Shown here one piece after another: positions 46,601 to 58,514 of a DNA stretch of 64,000 bases. Position numbers and translations under genes: made by a program. Positions within the stretch are counted from its first letter, which is position 1. Every line of letters begins with the position of its first letter. A model generated the notes under the pieces. It had not been told where the DNA came from, ran no database searches, and saw only the letters and a program-made list of their open reading frames with translations. Source of the DNA: Anodontia alba. Its lineage: Eukaryota; Mollusca; Bivalvia; Lucinida; Lucinidae. The stretch is from the NCBI GenBank assembly GCA_964016985.1, contig OZ024821.1, forward strand, positions 125,052,035 to 125,116,034, in the 5' to 3' direction.

Positions 46601-48754
46601 AGATTGCTAAAATGGGTATGGTCCATTGATCAAAATGGCTGCCATGCCCATATATGGTAAAAACCTTTAAAAATCTTCTCCATAACCAAATAAGCCCTGG
46701 GTCCTAATCTTTGCACAAATTACGGGGGACAGATCTACCAAAATTGTTCAAATGATGGTTCTATGTTGACATTTGACCTTTTTGCCTCCAAGGTCAAATT
46801 TGCCACCCTATTTGTGTGGGCCATATACATTTATATTGAAAGTATCAAAGTGACTTGTAGATCAACAGTAGTTACAATTGTTCTGATTGGAAATCTAAGA
46901 TGGCCATCATCTGGTTTATATTTATAATATTTCCCTGCCACTGTGCTGTTTACATGTATAAAATCATGATTCTTCAGAAACCACTTAGCCAATTTCCACC
47001 AAATTTCACATTGATCCTTCTGTTGAAATGTGATTGATAATTTATTCAAATGATCATGCTCCATTGACTGTCAGGCCCATATATTCTTCTTCAAAACTAA
47101 GAACTGCTCAAATGATGATATTTTCATTAGTTGCGATGACAGGATTGGAAAAATGTTGCATAACATCTGCATGTCTGCAGTGGCTTTGTCACTCAGGTGA
47201 GCGAACCGTGGCCCGTGGGCCTCTTGTTTGACAAATCATGACGGCTTGAACAATCTTGGTAAAGGGTCACCAAGGAAACATTTCTGCAAAGGTATATTGA
47301 AATCGGTTCAGTGGTTTCTGACAAGAAGATTTTTTCAAGTTTTCTATATAGATATATAGGGAAAATAAGCTCCACCCCCTAGCGGCCATGTTTTTTGACA
47401 AATCACGATTACTTGAACAATCTTGGTAGAGGGTCACCAAGGAAACATTTTTGCCAAATTATAATGAAATCGGTCCAGTGGTTTCTGACAAGAAGATTTT
47501 TCAAGTTTTTCTATATAGATATATAGGGAAAATAAGGCCCGCCCCCCTGGCGGCCATGTTTTTTGACGAATCCAAATGGCTTGAACAATCTTGGTAGAGG
47601 ATCACCAAAGAAACATTTCAGCCACATTATATTGCAATCGTTCCAGTGGTTTCTGACAAGAAGATTTTTTTAAGTTTTCTATATAGATGTAAAAAGGGAA
47701 AATAAGCACCCCCCCCCCCCCCCCTTGGCGGCTATGTTTTTTGACGAAACCAAATGGCTTGAACAATCTTGGTAGAGGATCACCAAAGGAATATTTCTGC
47801 AAAATCATATGGAAATCGGTCCAGTGGTTTCTGACAAGAAGATTTTTTAAGTTTTCTATGTAGCTATATAGGGAAAATAAGCTCCGCCCACTGGCGGCCA
47901 TGATTTTTGACGACTCCAAATAGCTTGAACAATGTTGGTAGAGTATCACCAAAGGAACATTTCTGCAAAATTATACTGAAATCGGCTAGTGGTTTCTAAC
48001 AAGAAGATTTTTAAAGTTTTCTATATAGATATATAGGGAAAATAAGCCCCGCCCCATGGCGGCCATGTTTTTTGACGAATCCAAATGGCTTGAACAATCT
48101 TGGTAGAGGATCACCAAAGGAACATTTCTGCAAAAGTATATGGAAATCGGTCCAATGGTTTCTGACAAGAAGATTTTTAAAGTTTTCTATATAGATATTT
48201 AGGGAAAATAAGCCCCGCCCACTGGCGGCCATGTTGTTTTACGAATCCAGATGGCTTGAACAATCTTAGTAGAGGATCACCAAAGGAACATTTTTGCAAA
48301 ATTATATTGAATTCGATCCAGTGGTTTCGGACAAGAAGATTTTTAAAGTTTTCTATATAGATATATACGGAAAATAAGCCCCGCACCCTGGCGGCCATGT
48401 TTTTTGACGAATCCAGATGGCTTCAACAATCTTGGTAGAGGATCACCAAAGGAACATTTTTTTTGCAAAATTATATTGAAATCGGTCCAGTGGTTTTGAA
48501 CAAGAAGATTTTTTGTTTTTAATTAAAAAATCTATTTTTAGCTCCCTAGACCTAGATATGCTATGAACCGGAACCATCTGAACAACTTTGAAAGAGGACC
48601 AACCAAGGATCATTCCTGTGAAGTTTGGTCAAATTCCCACCAGTGGTTTAGGAGGAGTTGTTGTTTAAAGATCGTGGACAGACGGACATCCGGACGACGA
48701 CGGACGGTAAGTGATCACAATAGCTCACCATGAGCCTTCGGCTCAGGTGAGCTA
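43673..48754 (+). mobile_element. pearl-like tandem-array element 4, split by a nested copy
   Basis: Same architecture and roughly 165-170 bp unit as 40209-42504: left end GGAACATGATGGTCCTATAT..CGCTCACCTGAG, right end CATGAGCCTTCGGCTCAGGT..GAGCTAAAA. The array is interrupted at 44930 by a different element and resumes at 47227 in register (CCATGTTTTT | TTTGACAAATCATGACGG). Removing the insert leaves about 2.8 kb. The tail at 48520-48754 closely matches the tail of the 40209 element. Confidence 0.8.
44930..47226 (-). mobile_element. nested pearl-like element with about 485-bp higher-order units
   Basis: Starts AGCTCACCTGAACTCTTCTC, GTGATCAC and a (GTCC)n run. Four large units begin near 45015, 45510, 45995 and 46525 (ACTTCTCCTCTG.A.CC, CAATTTTGCTCAAATTTCAT, TGGGGGAACGA, ATGGTAAAAACCTTTAAAA). 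It ends CACTCAGGTGAGCG..GTGGCCCGTGGGCCTCTTG. Same terminal design as 9597-11357 but an unrelated array. Inserted in the T tract of a 165-bp unit with no obvious target duplication. Confidence 0.78.
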
Positions 48755-48975
48755 AAAAGAACTGCAATAGATACGGCGACTTGGAACGGCCAGCAGATAA
48801 CACGTACTTTGGGGCTTCAATCAGTTTTACTCACACGAAACATCATAGATGATGTAGAAGACCCCTGTGCAGACCAAACATGTTGCAATTCAGAGCTGCA
48901 ACAGAATAAATGGGCCAGTGAGATTTAGCGAGTAAAACCCTGATTAGACACCGCATTCTGTTCAGTTTGTGTTAC

Positions 48976-49245
48976 TGCCCAGTCAACCCAATGGGGTCAT
49001 GTCGAGCGCGGTCAGTTTACCTAACCACACGTTTACTAGGTAGGCTTAGTCCTCTAAGCGGTTAAAAAGTATTGTGCACATTCTTTCGCCAGAAACTGAC
49101 AATTGCCCTTCTTGAATCAGCGGAAGGGAGAGAATGACCTTAGAAAATATTTCATGATCAATCTCCACGGAAGAATGTTGCTGAGGTCGGCGGGGGTTGA
49201 ACCCGTGACCTCCTGCTCTAGTCCAACTGAGCCACCGAGGCCGGC
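48976..49245 (-). mobile_element. tRNA-derived SINE, copy 2
   Basis: Minus-strand head GCCGGCCTCGGTGGCTCAGT..TGGA with A-box-like TGGCTCAGTTGG and B-box-like GGGTTCAACCC. The body includes CCGCTGATTCAAGAAGGGCA and the end AACTGACCGCGCTCGACATG..ACCCCATTGGGTTGACTGGG. It is about 270 bp and intact at both ends. Confidence 0.85.
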
Positions 49246-50586
49246 ACATTCTATTCAGTAGTCTGAATCTACACATTAGGTTGCTCAGGGTAAATACAGC
49301 ACTATATATATATCGGTACTCAATAAAGAAAATACGTTTGAGGTGATGAAAAACAAAACAGTAATAAAATACGCCATATTTATTTGAAGACTAGTAACTT
49401 GAGACTATTTGGAAAATGAAATATGAAAATGTCGATATTTGTATTTCAAAGATATTAACTCATTCCGATTAATTACAGAACCTCAATTTTCTCACCAAAC
49501 GAGAAAGGACTATTTGTGTTATTCTCAAAAAACGGTCCCACAGCTCCATATATTGTTTTACTTCTCCACGAAAACGTATGTTGTGGGAACTCACTTGAAT
49601 GGTTTCAGCAATTTCAATAAGAGCTATAACATATTTTCTCAGAGTTCTGTTGCATTGTGTAAACAAGTCTATGTAAAGTGTATCCCATGTTCCCCATAAC
49701 ATATAGTGAAAACAGAGGCATGTAGGTGTCTACATTATTAGGATTTATAGAATGTCGCATTTTTTTTTAAGTTTTTCAACTGGTTGGTTATTTTCTAGCA
49801 ACCTACACATAAACCTGATTCAATAACCAAAGTATTTCTGATTTTTCATATTATATGGTGAAAACAGTATAGCTCTTGATAAGAAAGTATCTAGATAAAC
49901 ATTTTTTTCTGACGTCTTCACAAAAACATATATTATGGGTTCTCATTAGAAGTGTCTGTGTTTTTTTTGTGGAATTATCAGAAAATTATCAATATTTCTG
50001 GTTAAATAATTGGCTAATCAAGGGCTATGGTAAAGAAGTATTAATTTTACATCGATGCGATATATAATGGGTAATCAGTCGAACGGTTTTAGCAAGGCAA
50101 TGCCACTGAGGACCACAGCATATGTTTTCTAGTATAGAAAAATAAATTATCCTTATTTTGATTTTAAAAAAGCATATTATCCTGAGGTACAATTGCTGGA
50201 TGAATAACATCAAAGACTTTTATGGATATGACAGTTAGTTTGCCTATTAGCAGCAATACTGTTTTATGGCAAATTATACAGAATTTGCCAGTCGCTCATT
50301 CTCAAATTTAACAAACATGTAATATTTGTACGTGTATCTTTATTCAGTTTCTGAAGACGGTTGGGGTATAGCTTATTCCTTAACTTTGTGTGTGAAAACT
50401 CGGATTGTATTTGCCAAAAGAACATATATTTTGAAGGAGGGTGAAATCCTTGCACAAAACGTAAAAATAGCAACAATACACGTCCTCACATATTAGGACA
50501 AGAACCGTAAGGTGTCTGAATAAGGTACATACGGTAATATCCGAATGAATACGGTAAAGTACACATTTACAGTGAATGGTTTCAAA
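49246..50586. other. non-coding with decayed palindromes
   Basis: 49560-49640, 49918-49960 and 50055-50130 carry degraded 'AAAACATAT.TTGTGGG..CTCA' palindrome arms. No exon seen. Confidence 0.45.
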
Positions 50587-50821
50587 ACGGTCAGTTTTCC
50601 TAACCACACGTTTACTAGGCAGGCTTAGTCCTCTAAGCGGTTAACCAGTATTGTGCACATTCTTTCGCCAGAAACTGACAACTGCCCTTCTTGAATCAGC
50701 GGAAGGGAGAGAATGACCGTAGAAAATATTTCAAAAAAATATATATATTGCCGACCTCGGCGGGGATTGAACTCCTGGTCTCCAGTCGGACGGCGCATCC
50801 AACTGAGCCACCGAGGCCGGC
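50587..50821 (-). mobile_element. tRNA-derived SINE, copy 3 (3' truncated)
   Basis: Best preserved tRNA-like head of the three: GCCGGCCTCGGTGGCTCAGT..TGGATGCGCCGTCCGACTGG..AGACCAGGAGTTCAATCCCC on the minus strand. The last 35 or so bases of the 3' tail seen in copy 2 are missing. Confidence 0.85.
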
Positions 50822-51957
50822 AAAACTCGCATTGCACTTGTTTAGATATCATGACTGCTATGGAAAAAAATCAGTAGCACAACAAGAATACAGTATCAAT
50901 TATTTTATGAAACAATTATTTTATTTAACAGTAAACTATCTGAAAATAACAGTTGCTACAAACAATTCACATCATCGGAAAAGGCTCTGTATAACATACC
51001 ATACCTTTACAGTATTTACAGTAACTATTCTTAACAGTATTTACAGGAAATATTCGGATATCATAAATCCTTTCCAATACCAAAAGTATCCTATTAAGCT
51101 GAACAAATTCACCTGACTATCAAATGGTATGTATGAAAAGTGCTGGCCGGATGGCAAACAATGCAGACCCAGATTAGAATTCGGATACAGGGTGAAGATC
51201 AATTTTACTAAACCCAGACAGTTTCAAACATTGCGAAGAGTACAGTCACTTGGCTATTCTAGCTATTTCGCCTACTATGAAAGTAAACTGAAAGTAAACT
51301 GAAAACACTCATATAATTTGTTTACTGGTCACATGAACACAAAGATATGTAAATACCTGGGAATATACAATACAGAACAGAAAGAATGCCTCAGGATTTC
51401 TCTGAATAAATTAATCGAAAACTGACCGCCCAGTTTATACGACATTTCTGGCTACAGTATTGCTTATTTTTCTTTTTTATTAAATCACATTGCTGTAATG
51501 CCAAATGCAAAATTATGGCATGTGATGATGTAGGGTAAAGATCGATTTGGTATAGCTTATTTGCAAATGTTTAGTCCATGAATGATATCCAGGCATGATA
51601 TAAAGACAAAGCTAAAATGACACCAAAAGTGGGACCACTCACTAATATTATTGCCCCTACCTAGGTGTTATGCAAGAGAGATAAAATCCCTCATAAACTG
51701 GTGATTATGAGATTCCAGCAGGGGGTGGAAAAGAGGCATTCAGAAGGGTAAGACACATTTTTGAGGTGACAACAAATAGAGTAACCTATGAATCAGATAA
51801 ATATGCCAGTACTAAATTCTCCCATTGGGCCTCGGCCTGTCATTTATTGACAATGTACTGAGTTTTGCTGTGCCCAGTCTCTTTATCAGTGATAAGACAA
51901 ATGACCAAGACATACCTTATTTGTATGTCTTTAACTGATTAAAAGAAGAATTACTTA
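50822..51957. other. non-coding, nothing recognised
   Basis: No repeat or exon identified. 51600-51900 looks comparatively unique. Confidence 0.45.
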
Positions 51958-52029
51958 CGAGGGGTGGGGGCGTTCTGAAAATATCCGGACTCTTTGCTCT
52001 TTCTCCAAAACCATTAAATATTTTTCTAT

Positions 52030-53320
52030 AATTATTTTATTTTTCAAAGTACAAACACTTTTGTCATCTTCGTGGTAGCTTTTGTATTCCCTCTGCAAAA
52101 ACAGACCTACTGCCGAGTTACCGATTTACAACTGAAACCAAAGCCGCCCTGGTCTCATATTTGCTTCCAGCGAGCTTTCTTTTCAGTTCTGGCAATAAAT
52201 AAACGTCGCAGGGGTCAAGGGGGGGGGGCAACAATTTTCACTTAAGGGAGTTAAGTTCTATTGTAGATGAGGCAGTATGAGGGGGCATTGTCATGCAATG
52301 GAAGGACATCTTTTCTGGGCTGGCAACTTTTCCAGTTTTTTTCTTTCTTTTTTTTTTTTTTTTTTTTTTTTTTCGAAATTACTTGTATAGTATCTAGCAT
52401 GAAATGGGCCAGTATTACTCCACGCGAATCTCCAAAAGCAGCAAGCATAACCTTGCCAGCAGATGGAGAATTCTTATACTTTTTGAAGGTGGGTAACCAG
52501 TTCGTTTTCACTGCTTTGAATGAGCTTTTGTTTCAGATTCAGCACATTTCATCCTCGATGTAATTCAGTTCAAAAACTTACTTCCATCATGGTTAAAAAC
52601 CCCAATGCTCTTTTACTATGGTCACACTGGATGCCTTCTGGTCTGTTAGCTGTTTCGGCACCCACATGGCACTTACCTTGTTCATACCTATTCATTACGA
52701 AAACACGCCTATTCAAATATATAGAACATTTCACCTCCAAACACTGAAAATTTTCAGATGAAAAAATCTGATATTTTTCATATTTCTGCTCAAAACATAG
52801 ATTGTGGATACTCGTTAGAACCGCCTGAGCGAGGCGGTTCTAACGAGTACCCACAATCTATGTTTTTGAGCAGAAATAAGAAAAATAATGTGTACCCTTG
52901 TAAACCTCAATTTTACTATATAAGGTTTAAGGGGGTCAAAATTATATAGGTATGTTTTCGTGATGTTTCGTGTGAAATCGGATGTGCCAACGCTTTATCG
53001 ATGCTAAACTGATTAGCTACTTTCTGCAATGCCACTGCGATTATTTGCCACCACTGTAGGGGTCACTGCCTCAGCGGCCTCCCTGGCCCAGGCTTGTCCC
53101 TAACGCTTGTCCTGCCCTCCCTAAACTGTGGGGATATGCAGGCTTCAGAAAAACTTTTCTGCAACCTTTGAAAGATGGGCAAGGTTTTTCACCCTCTAAA
53201 AGCAGGAACTTAATTACAGACCTCTATTCCTCCAGCTGGTAGCCCTAACACCTACATGTATTATGTTTAAATGCTCAAAACTTCGTGTTTACACAATTCT
53301 TATTGAAAATAAACTAATCG
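52030..53320 (-). pseudogene. mariner transposase pseudogene
   Basis: Minus-strand fragments appear in the right order but in different frames: an N-terminal RDKPGPGRP linker (about 53100), PSAGKVMLAAFGDSRGVIL around the first catalytic Asp (about 52430), LPLHDNAPS around the second (about 52290), then YLLPELKRKLAGSKYETRAA (about 52170). An A tract of roughly 30 bases (52342-52373) sits between the first and second catalytic blocks, giving a spurious poly-Lys stretch. The MITE and several stops and frameshifts further break it. Not functional. Confidence 0.85.
52693..52965. mobile_element. MITE family A, copy 5 (nested in the mariner)
   Basis: CATTACGAAAACACGCCTAT … GTATGTTTTCGTGATG, with a perfect CTCGTTAGAACCGCC / GGCGGTTCTAACGAG centre. 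It is among the least diverged copies, so insertion is probably recent relative to the mariner. Confidence 0.88.
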
Positions 53321-53429
53321 ATTTATAAGCGATAAAATATAGTTTTTGTCCAAGTATAATATGTGAAGGCAGCTGCAGTGGAAAGATAGGAACATGAAAA
53401 GGCCGGATATTTTCCAACCGCCCCTTGTA

Positions 53430-55494
53430 TTTACCTTCACTATTGGGACAATTCTTAGCTCCTGGAGCTAAAATTGTAACAAGACGTGCTGATGTGCCTA
53501 AAAGCTGCTAGAAGTATGGCAAACAGAGTAGACCCCCGTCAGATGCTACCTTCTGTGGAATCTGATATAAACTGCACAGTTTGTTAAAATATGGCTGTCC
53601 CAATATTTAGAGTATGTTATGTAAGCAAAATATACAGACCCTGATCAGACTCTTTGACGGTTCATACTGGTCAGTGATGGGTCACAGAAGCTTATCCTAT
53701 TGTCTGCTCAAAGCTTGTAAGGTAAAACAACTACATGTACATGTGCATTGCAAGAAAGGTTTCTTATGCATATATGAACTGTGAATGCACATCAACAAGT
53801 ACATTAGTCTGATCTGGACCATCTCTGTTCATGAATATGAACTACAAAGAAGACTTGTTAATGGGGGAGTATTTGGAGATAATCCTGGGATAAATTTATA
53901 TACATGTATAAAGAAGACTTGTTAAGGAGGAGTATTTGAAGATAATCCTGGGATAAATTTATACAGTTGTCCATAAAAAAAAACAAAGGCTGTGGGTACT
54001 CAGTAGAAGCACCTCACAGAGGCAGTCACAACATAATTTTAAATGGAGAAATTATCCCAGAATTACCACCAAATACTACTTGTCAACAAGTCTTCTGACA
54101 ACAGTATCTAATGCTTCTGAAAGCGTGCCATGCAGGATTTGATTAGATTGCAAGTGTGCACAGGCTGGTCTAGGCAACTGGTACTTGTATATAACATAAG
54201 GGTCATTTCCTTGCATTTTACATCATGTACAAAAATTAATAAATAACAAAATAACATATGCCTAAAAGTAATGAAAACAGCAGACAGTTTTATTGCATTT
54301 GTTCATGTGCAGTATTAAGCTATGTGAGGCACACATGCCTCTAGCCTTGAGTTGAACTGTATTCTAGTTTTCAGCACAACTGAAATGCACATAGCGGACA
54401 CAAAGGACCTCTATCATACTTCCTGATAAGCTGGGTTTTTTTTTTTTTTGTTGTTGTTGTTGTTGTTTTTTTTTTTTTGTTTGTTTGTTCTTTTGTTTGT
54501 TTGTTTTTCTTTCTTTTTTTTTCAAACAAAATGCATGGCAATTTTTTTTTTCTTATTTCTGCATGAAAACGCATGTCAGGCACTTCTAATGAGTACCCAC
54601 AGCATATGTTTTTTGTACAAGAATAAGAAAAAAATATTTACCTGATCATACCCCTCTTATTTGGAGGTATGAAATATGTTGAAATATGATAAAGTCCTGA
54701 CAGTTCCTGCCCTCTATCTTGCAAGCCATCTCTTCTGACTTAATTCTTAAGAGGAATCGATATATCTGCAGATTTTTTGCCATTTTTCATAATTTCCTGT
54801 TTCTTTGCCAGAACACCAATCCCTTTCTGAAATATCCCAATGGGAGAAAATTCTTTCTTTTAAAAGAAGATGTTTTTCAGAAATCAGACAAGAACAATTT
54901 GGACAGAAACCCTTTCCTTGGATATACAAAATGTATCTATACCCAATAAATACAGTTTTATAGCTCCAGATAAGGCACTTTTTTTTCAAGTGAAAAGTTC
55001 TGATATTTTTATTTCTGCACAAAAACATATATTTTGGGTACCTCCAACATGTTTTCATGGAGAAATAAGAAAAATATGATGCTGATATCTCTTCTTTTAT
55101 CTGAATCTATGACTTTGCTGGAGCATATTGTTACTCAGACTAATGTTAGACTAAGTCAGCGGTACAACATACATTATGGGAAATTGATAAACTTTCAGGG
55201 GTGGTAACTAGCAAAATTGCTTCATCTCCTTTCTTAAAAGAGACCTACTATAAGAGGAAAGAATATGTTCTCTTATTATTTCCTCTTATAGTATTTATAG
55301 AGGACCTCTTTCCAGAAGGGGCTTTGTGAACAGGTAAACAAACAGGTACTCACAAAAGCTGTCTCCCTTATATAGAATAGTGGAAAATCTGTCACGTGTA
55401 TCCTGTCCCTTTAACAGGACTCATACTCTCAAAACAGAATACATGTGACAATATTTCCTTCAATATCTTAACAAGATAAAACTTTTAACCCTGT
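53430..55494. other. non-coding with repeat remnants
   Basis: 53830-54080 has a duplicated TTATACA..AAGAAGACTTGTTAA..GGGAGTATTTG segment around a decayed GTGGGTACTCAGTAGAAGC palindrome. 54436-54520 is a T/G run. 54546-54640 and 55010-55070 are decayed 'AAAACATAT' palindromes. No exon seen. Confidence 0.45.
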
Positions 55495-55498
55495 TCCT

Positions 55499-55674
55499 GC
55501 TGGACCCTATATGCCCTGCCTTTGCAATCAGTGTAGATCCTGAAGCCAACTGATCTGGATCTGTACTGTCTGTCATTCAGTGTGTGAATTTGTATCAACA
55601 ACCTGGACCAAGTAATCTGATTGGTTGACTATTGAAGTGGGTGTGGCTTTTTAATTTATTCAGCATGACAAAGG
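55499..55674. mobile_element. piggyBac-like MITE, diverged copy of 2410-2601
   Basis: TTAA then CCCTGTTCCTGCTGGACCC … TTCAGCATGACAAAGG then TAAA. The interior matches the 2410 copy (AGTGTAGATCC, ACTGATCTGGATCTGTACTG, AAGTAATCTGATTGG, GGGTGTGGC). Confidence 0.7.
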
Positions 55675-56491
55675 TAAACTACATGTAGTAAAACAATTTA
55701 TGTTTTGCAGACTATATTTTCCTACATGTACATTTCCATCTATATTCAGCTTTTAAAGGGAAAAGCAAGGTTGGCAAATAATAAATCTAAAGATATTCAC
55801 AAACCATGTATTGTGGTGCAAATTTGATCAAAATCAGATAAAAACAGGAAGTGTCATTAAGCAGGGCATCTTAGATAGCCCCACTAGGTAATGAAAACGA
55901 TAATGGATAGATGGACCAACATACAGACAGATGTGAAAACAGTATCCCCCTCCCCGCAACCCACCCACCACTACCACACAAACACAGTTTGTAGGTGGAG
56001 TTTGGGGAGGAGGGGGCGGGGTATAATAAAAAAAATGTCAACAATGTTAAAAGAAGATATCAAGGATGCTACCATATTGTATATTTAATGAGGTTTTAAC
56101 AGAGGCTTACAATTCTACTAACATTAGTACTGCAGCAGAATTATAAGGTGCTACAGTAGTAGAATTATAAGCTGCTGGGTTCTAAATATTTCATATTATT
56201 AAAAGCAACTACATGTATATATAATAGTTGAAAATATTGTAGCAAATGTTATTTATTTAGTTTGTATATCTAATTAAGGATTTATACATAATAAAATTTC
56301 ATTATATAGTGGCAACTATGAAAGCAATCTTGATGCTTCTTTCCTCAACAACTTTCTAGCTTTCATTTGATTAAGATCAAATTTATATACATTTGTAAAA
56401 ATCTTTCATTTCTATTTTCAGCTACATTCTTCATCAACCCAGCTTTTCCCCTTGATCCATTGAAGATTGGAGACCCCTACACGGGTAACTG
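55675..56491. other. non-coding, nothing recognised
   Basis: AT-rich, no exon or clear element. Confidence 0.45.
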
Positions 56492-56559
56492 ACAAACAGT
56501 GCAGACTCAGATCAGATGCTGCAGAATGCTGCATCTGATCAGGGTCTCCACTGTTTGTA
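56492..56559. repeat. GATCAG-family hairpin
   Basis: ACAAACAGTGCAGACTCAGA..TCAGATGCTGCA pairs with TGCTGCATCTGATCAGGG..TCTCCACTGTTTGT. Confidence 0.8.
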
Positions 56560-56800
56560 TATAGTTCAACTTGTTTTCTTTAGGAATATTCTATATCATA
56601 TAGCCTGACATACCTAAAATTGAAAATGGACCCATAAAATATATAGTGTTGGAGAGTTTATACAGTCTTATATGGGTTAATTTCCCTCACTGTTACATGT
56701 ATATTGTGTATACATTCCTAGACAAAATGACCCGACATTTTTGTCCTCTTGATTATACATGAGACAATGTATGTTTATTGAGATGTGTTACTATACTACA

Positions 56801-56922
56801 GGGTTATTGCACTGATATTGGTGGATATTGTCCTGAATTGGGATATCGAAGGACACGAGCTTGTGAGAGTCTGTAGATATACAAATGAAGGACAATATTC
56901 ACCAATATCAGTGCAATAACCC
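56801..56922. mobile_element. 122-bp foldback element
   Basis: 34-bp arms 56801-56834 and 56889-56922 (GGGTTATTGCACTGATATTG…) are inverted with one or two mismatches. The unpaired centre is 54 bp. Confidence 0.85.
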
Positions 56923-57954
56923 TTTTCTTATATAGCTATAAATATTGTTCTTGTTTTGCTTTTTATTCTGTATTTTTGTTTAATTTGACGTTATTCTGTA
57001 TTTTTGTTTGACGCAGCAAATAGTGCTTTCTGTAACAGTGCAAAACTGATATCAGAAAGCGATATAAGTTTTGCACTAGTGCAATATCAAGATGATATTT
57101 TAGGTTAAAGTATTATCTCTTTCCCATTAGGTTGACATAATATTACTTAATTGATTAATTAAAGCCAATACTGGTGTCTTTAATGGGAGTCTTTCACAGG
57201 TATACCTATAGTTTTCACGGGTATTTCGGTAGTATTTAGGTATTTCGGTGATTCGTGTGACCCTTATTTTTGCACTGTTGCTGTTTTGCAGCAAATCTAG
57301 TCATAAAAACAAATTATTACAGCAAAAATAAGTAGTGTTGCTTCACTTGTGACTTTCAAACTTTAAGAGTACTTAATTTAATGTTTTGGTCCAGCATGAC
57401 ATCATCTTTTATGACGTCAAGTGAAAATGATGTCAGCATTTTTGACGTCATACAACATCTTCATTCCACAATGGTAATAAAGTTTGAGATTTATTAATGG
57501 TCGAAAAACAAGCATTACTGATCTTAAGAAAGTGTGCAATTTTGCTATTGCATGCTGGTATTGAGAAATATCGCCATCACTGTCCCTCAGATTTTATCGT
57601 TCATTTCTAATCATTTAATATTTATACAATGTAGCTATATAAAAAAAAAATTAGATATTACCTCTTAATTTGGTACACACATTTACAAAATAATTGCACA
57701 GCTATAAAATATAACCATGTACATGTATGCTTTTAAGAAGTATATCCAGTTGTAATGCAGAGTTACAGCAAGACACTGGCAAAAGACATATCAGTTTGGT
57801 TTGGCAACACATTAGATTATTACAGTACATTTTATCCTGGTCTACACTGTCTGTTAAGGCAGGTTTGTCCAAACTCTTAGGGTAAATATAATAACCTACA
57901 TATACATTGTACTCTTACCATACTTCTATGAAGGAGCACTAGGTAAATATTTTT
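56923..57954. other. non-coding, nothing recognised
   Basis: A duplicated TTATTCTGTATTTTTGTTT (56964 and 56991) and short GACGTCA-type words only. Confidence 0.45.
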
Positions 57955-57957
57955 CTA

Positions 57958-58058
57958 TGCTTCCATGAAAACATATGTTGTGGTACTATTTAGAAGCGCC
58001 TTGGCAAGGCACTTCTAATGAGTACCCATAATGCATGTTTTCACAGAAAAATACAAAA
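57958..58058. repeat. AAAACATATGTTGTGG palindrome
   Basis: CTTCCATGAAAACATATGTT … GCATGTTTTCACAGAA, with centre AGAAGCGCCTTGGCAAGGCACTTCT. Part of the shared GTACTC.TTAGAA core group. Confidence 0.7.
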
Positions 58059-58514
58059 AATAAATATATTTTGGTGGAAAAAGTGCCTTATCTAAAGCTA
58101 CAACTTACTCAAGTAAGTCTTGAACTACATCATTAATTTAGTTCTATTTTATGCAATGAAAGTCACTCACATAAGACTACACATATGGTCATTTTTGTTA
58201 AGGGTAACAGATACAACTCCTGGGAAATAACTCTGACATGAAAAACAGGCTTTTAGAGTAGGTCTCATTTTGGAAAGAATTCCAAGTTCTAGGGTACTAA
58301 ATCCTTGTCTGCATATTTTTAAGCTGTCTCCAGTTCTTCAGTTTAAAATATTGTTGACAAACTCTTCAGGTGTATCTATTTACCTTAAACAGAAAATACC
58401 AAGGTTAGCTTACACCATTGCAAGCTGACCAAAGTCAGAATATGTGAGTGCTGATTATCCAATCACAGCTTTAGATAAGAGAGAGTATCCACTATCCATA
58501 TAATAGTTTTCTTA

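Larger units (their letters stand above)
51958..53427 (-). mobile_element. near full-length but decayed mariner-like element containing a MITE
   Basis: Inverted ends CGAGGGGTGGGGGCG..AAAATATCCGGAC and GGCCGGATATTTTCCAACCG..CCCCTTG with TA on each side (51956-51957, 53428-53429). 1,470 bp, or about 1.2 kb without the 273-bp family-A MITE at 52693-52965, the normal size for a mariner. Transposase remains run on the minus strand. Confidence 0.82.

Noticed and set aside
40209..48754. Many minus-strand frames of 60-140 residues with similar sequences (NLLVRNHWTDF..; LFSLYIYIENF)
   Set aside because: They are the same 165-bp satellite unit translated repeatedly; no start context, splice sites or conserved domain.
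50755..50821. tRNA gene on the minus strand
   Set aside because: A and B boxes are present but the fold is degenerate and it is joined to a SINE body repeated at two other sites.
52251..52511. Lys-rich protein on the minus strand
   Set aside because: It is two mariner transposase blocks joined through an A tract; a pseudogene.
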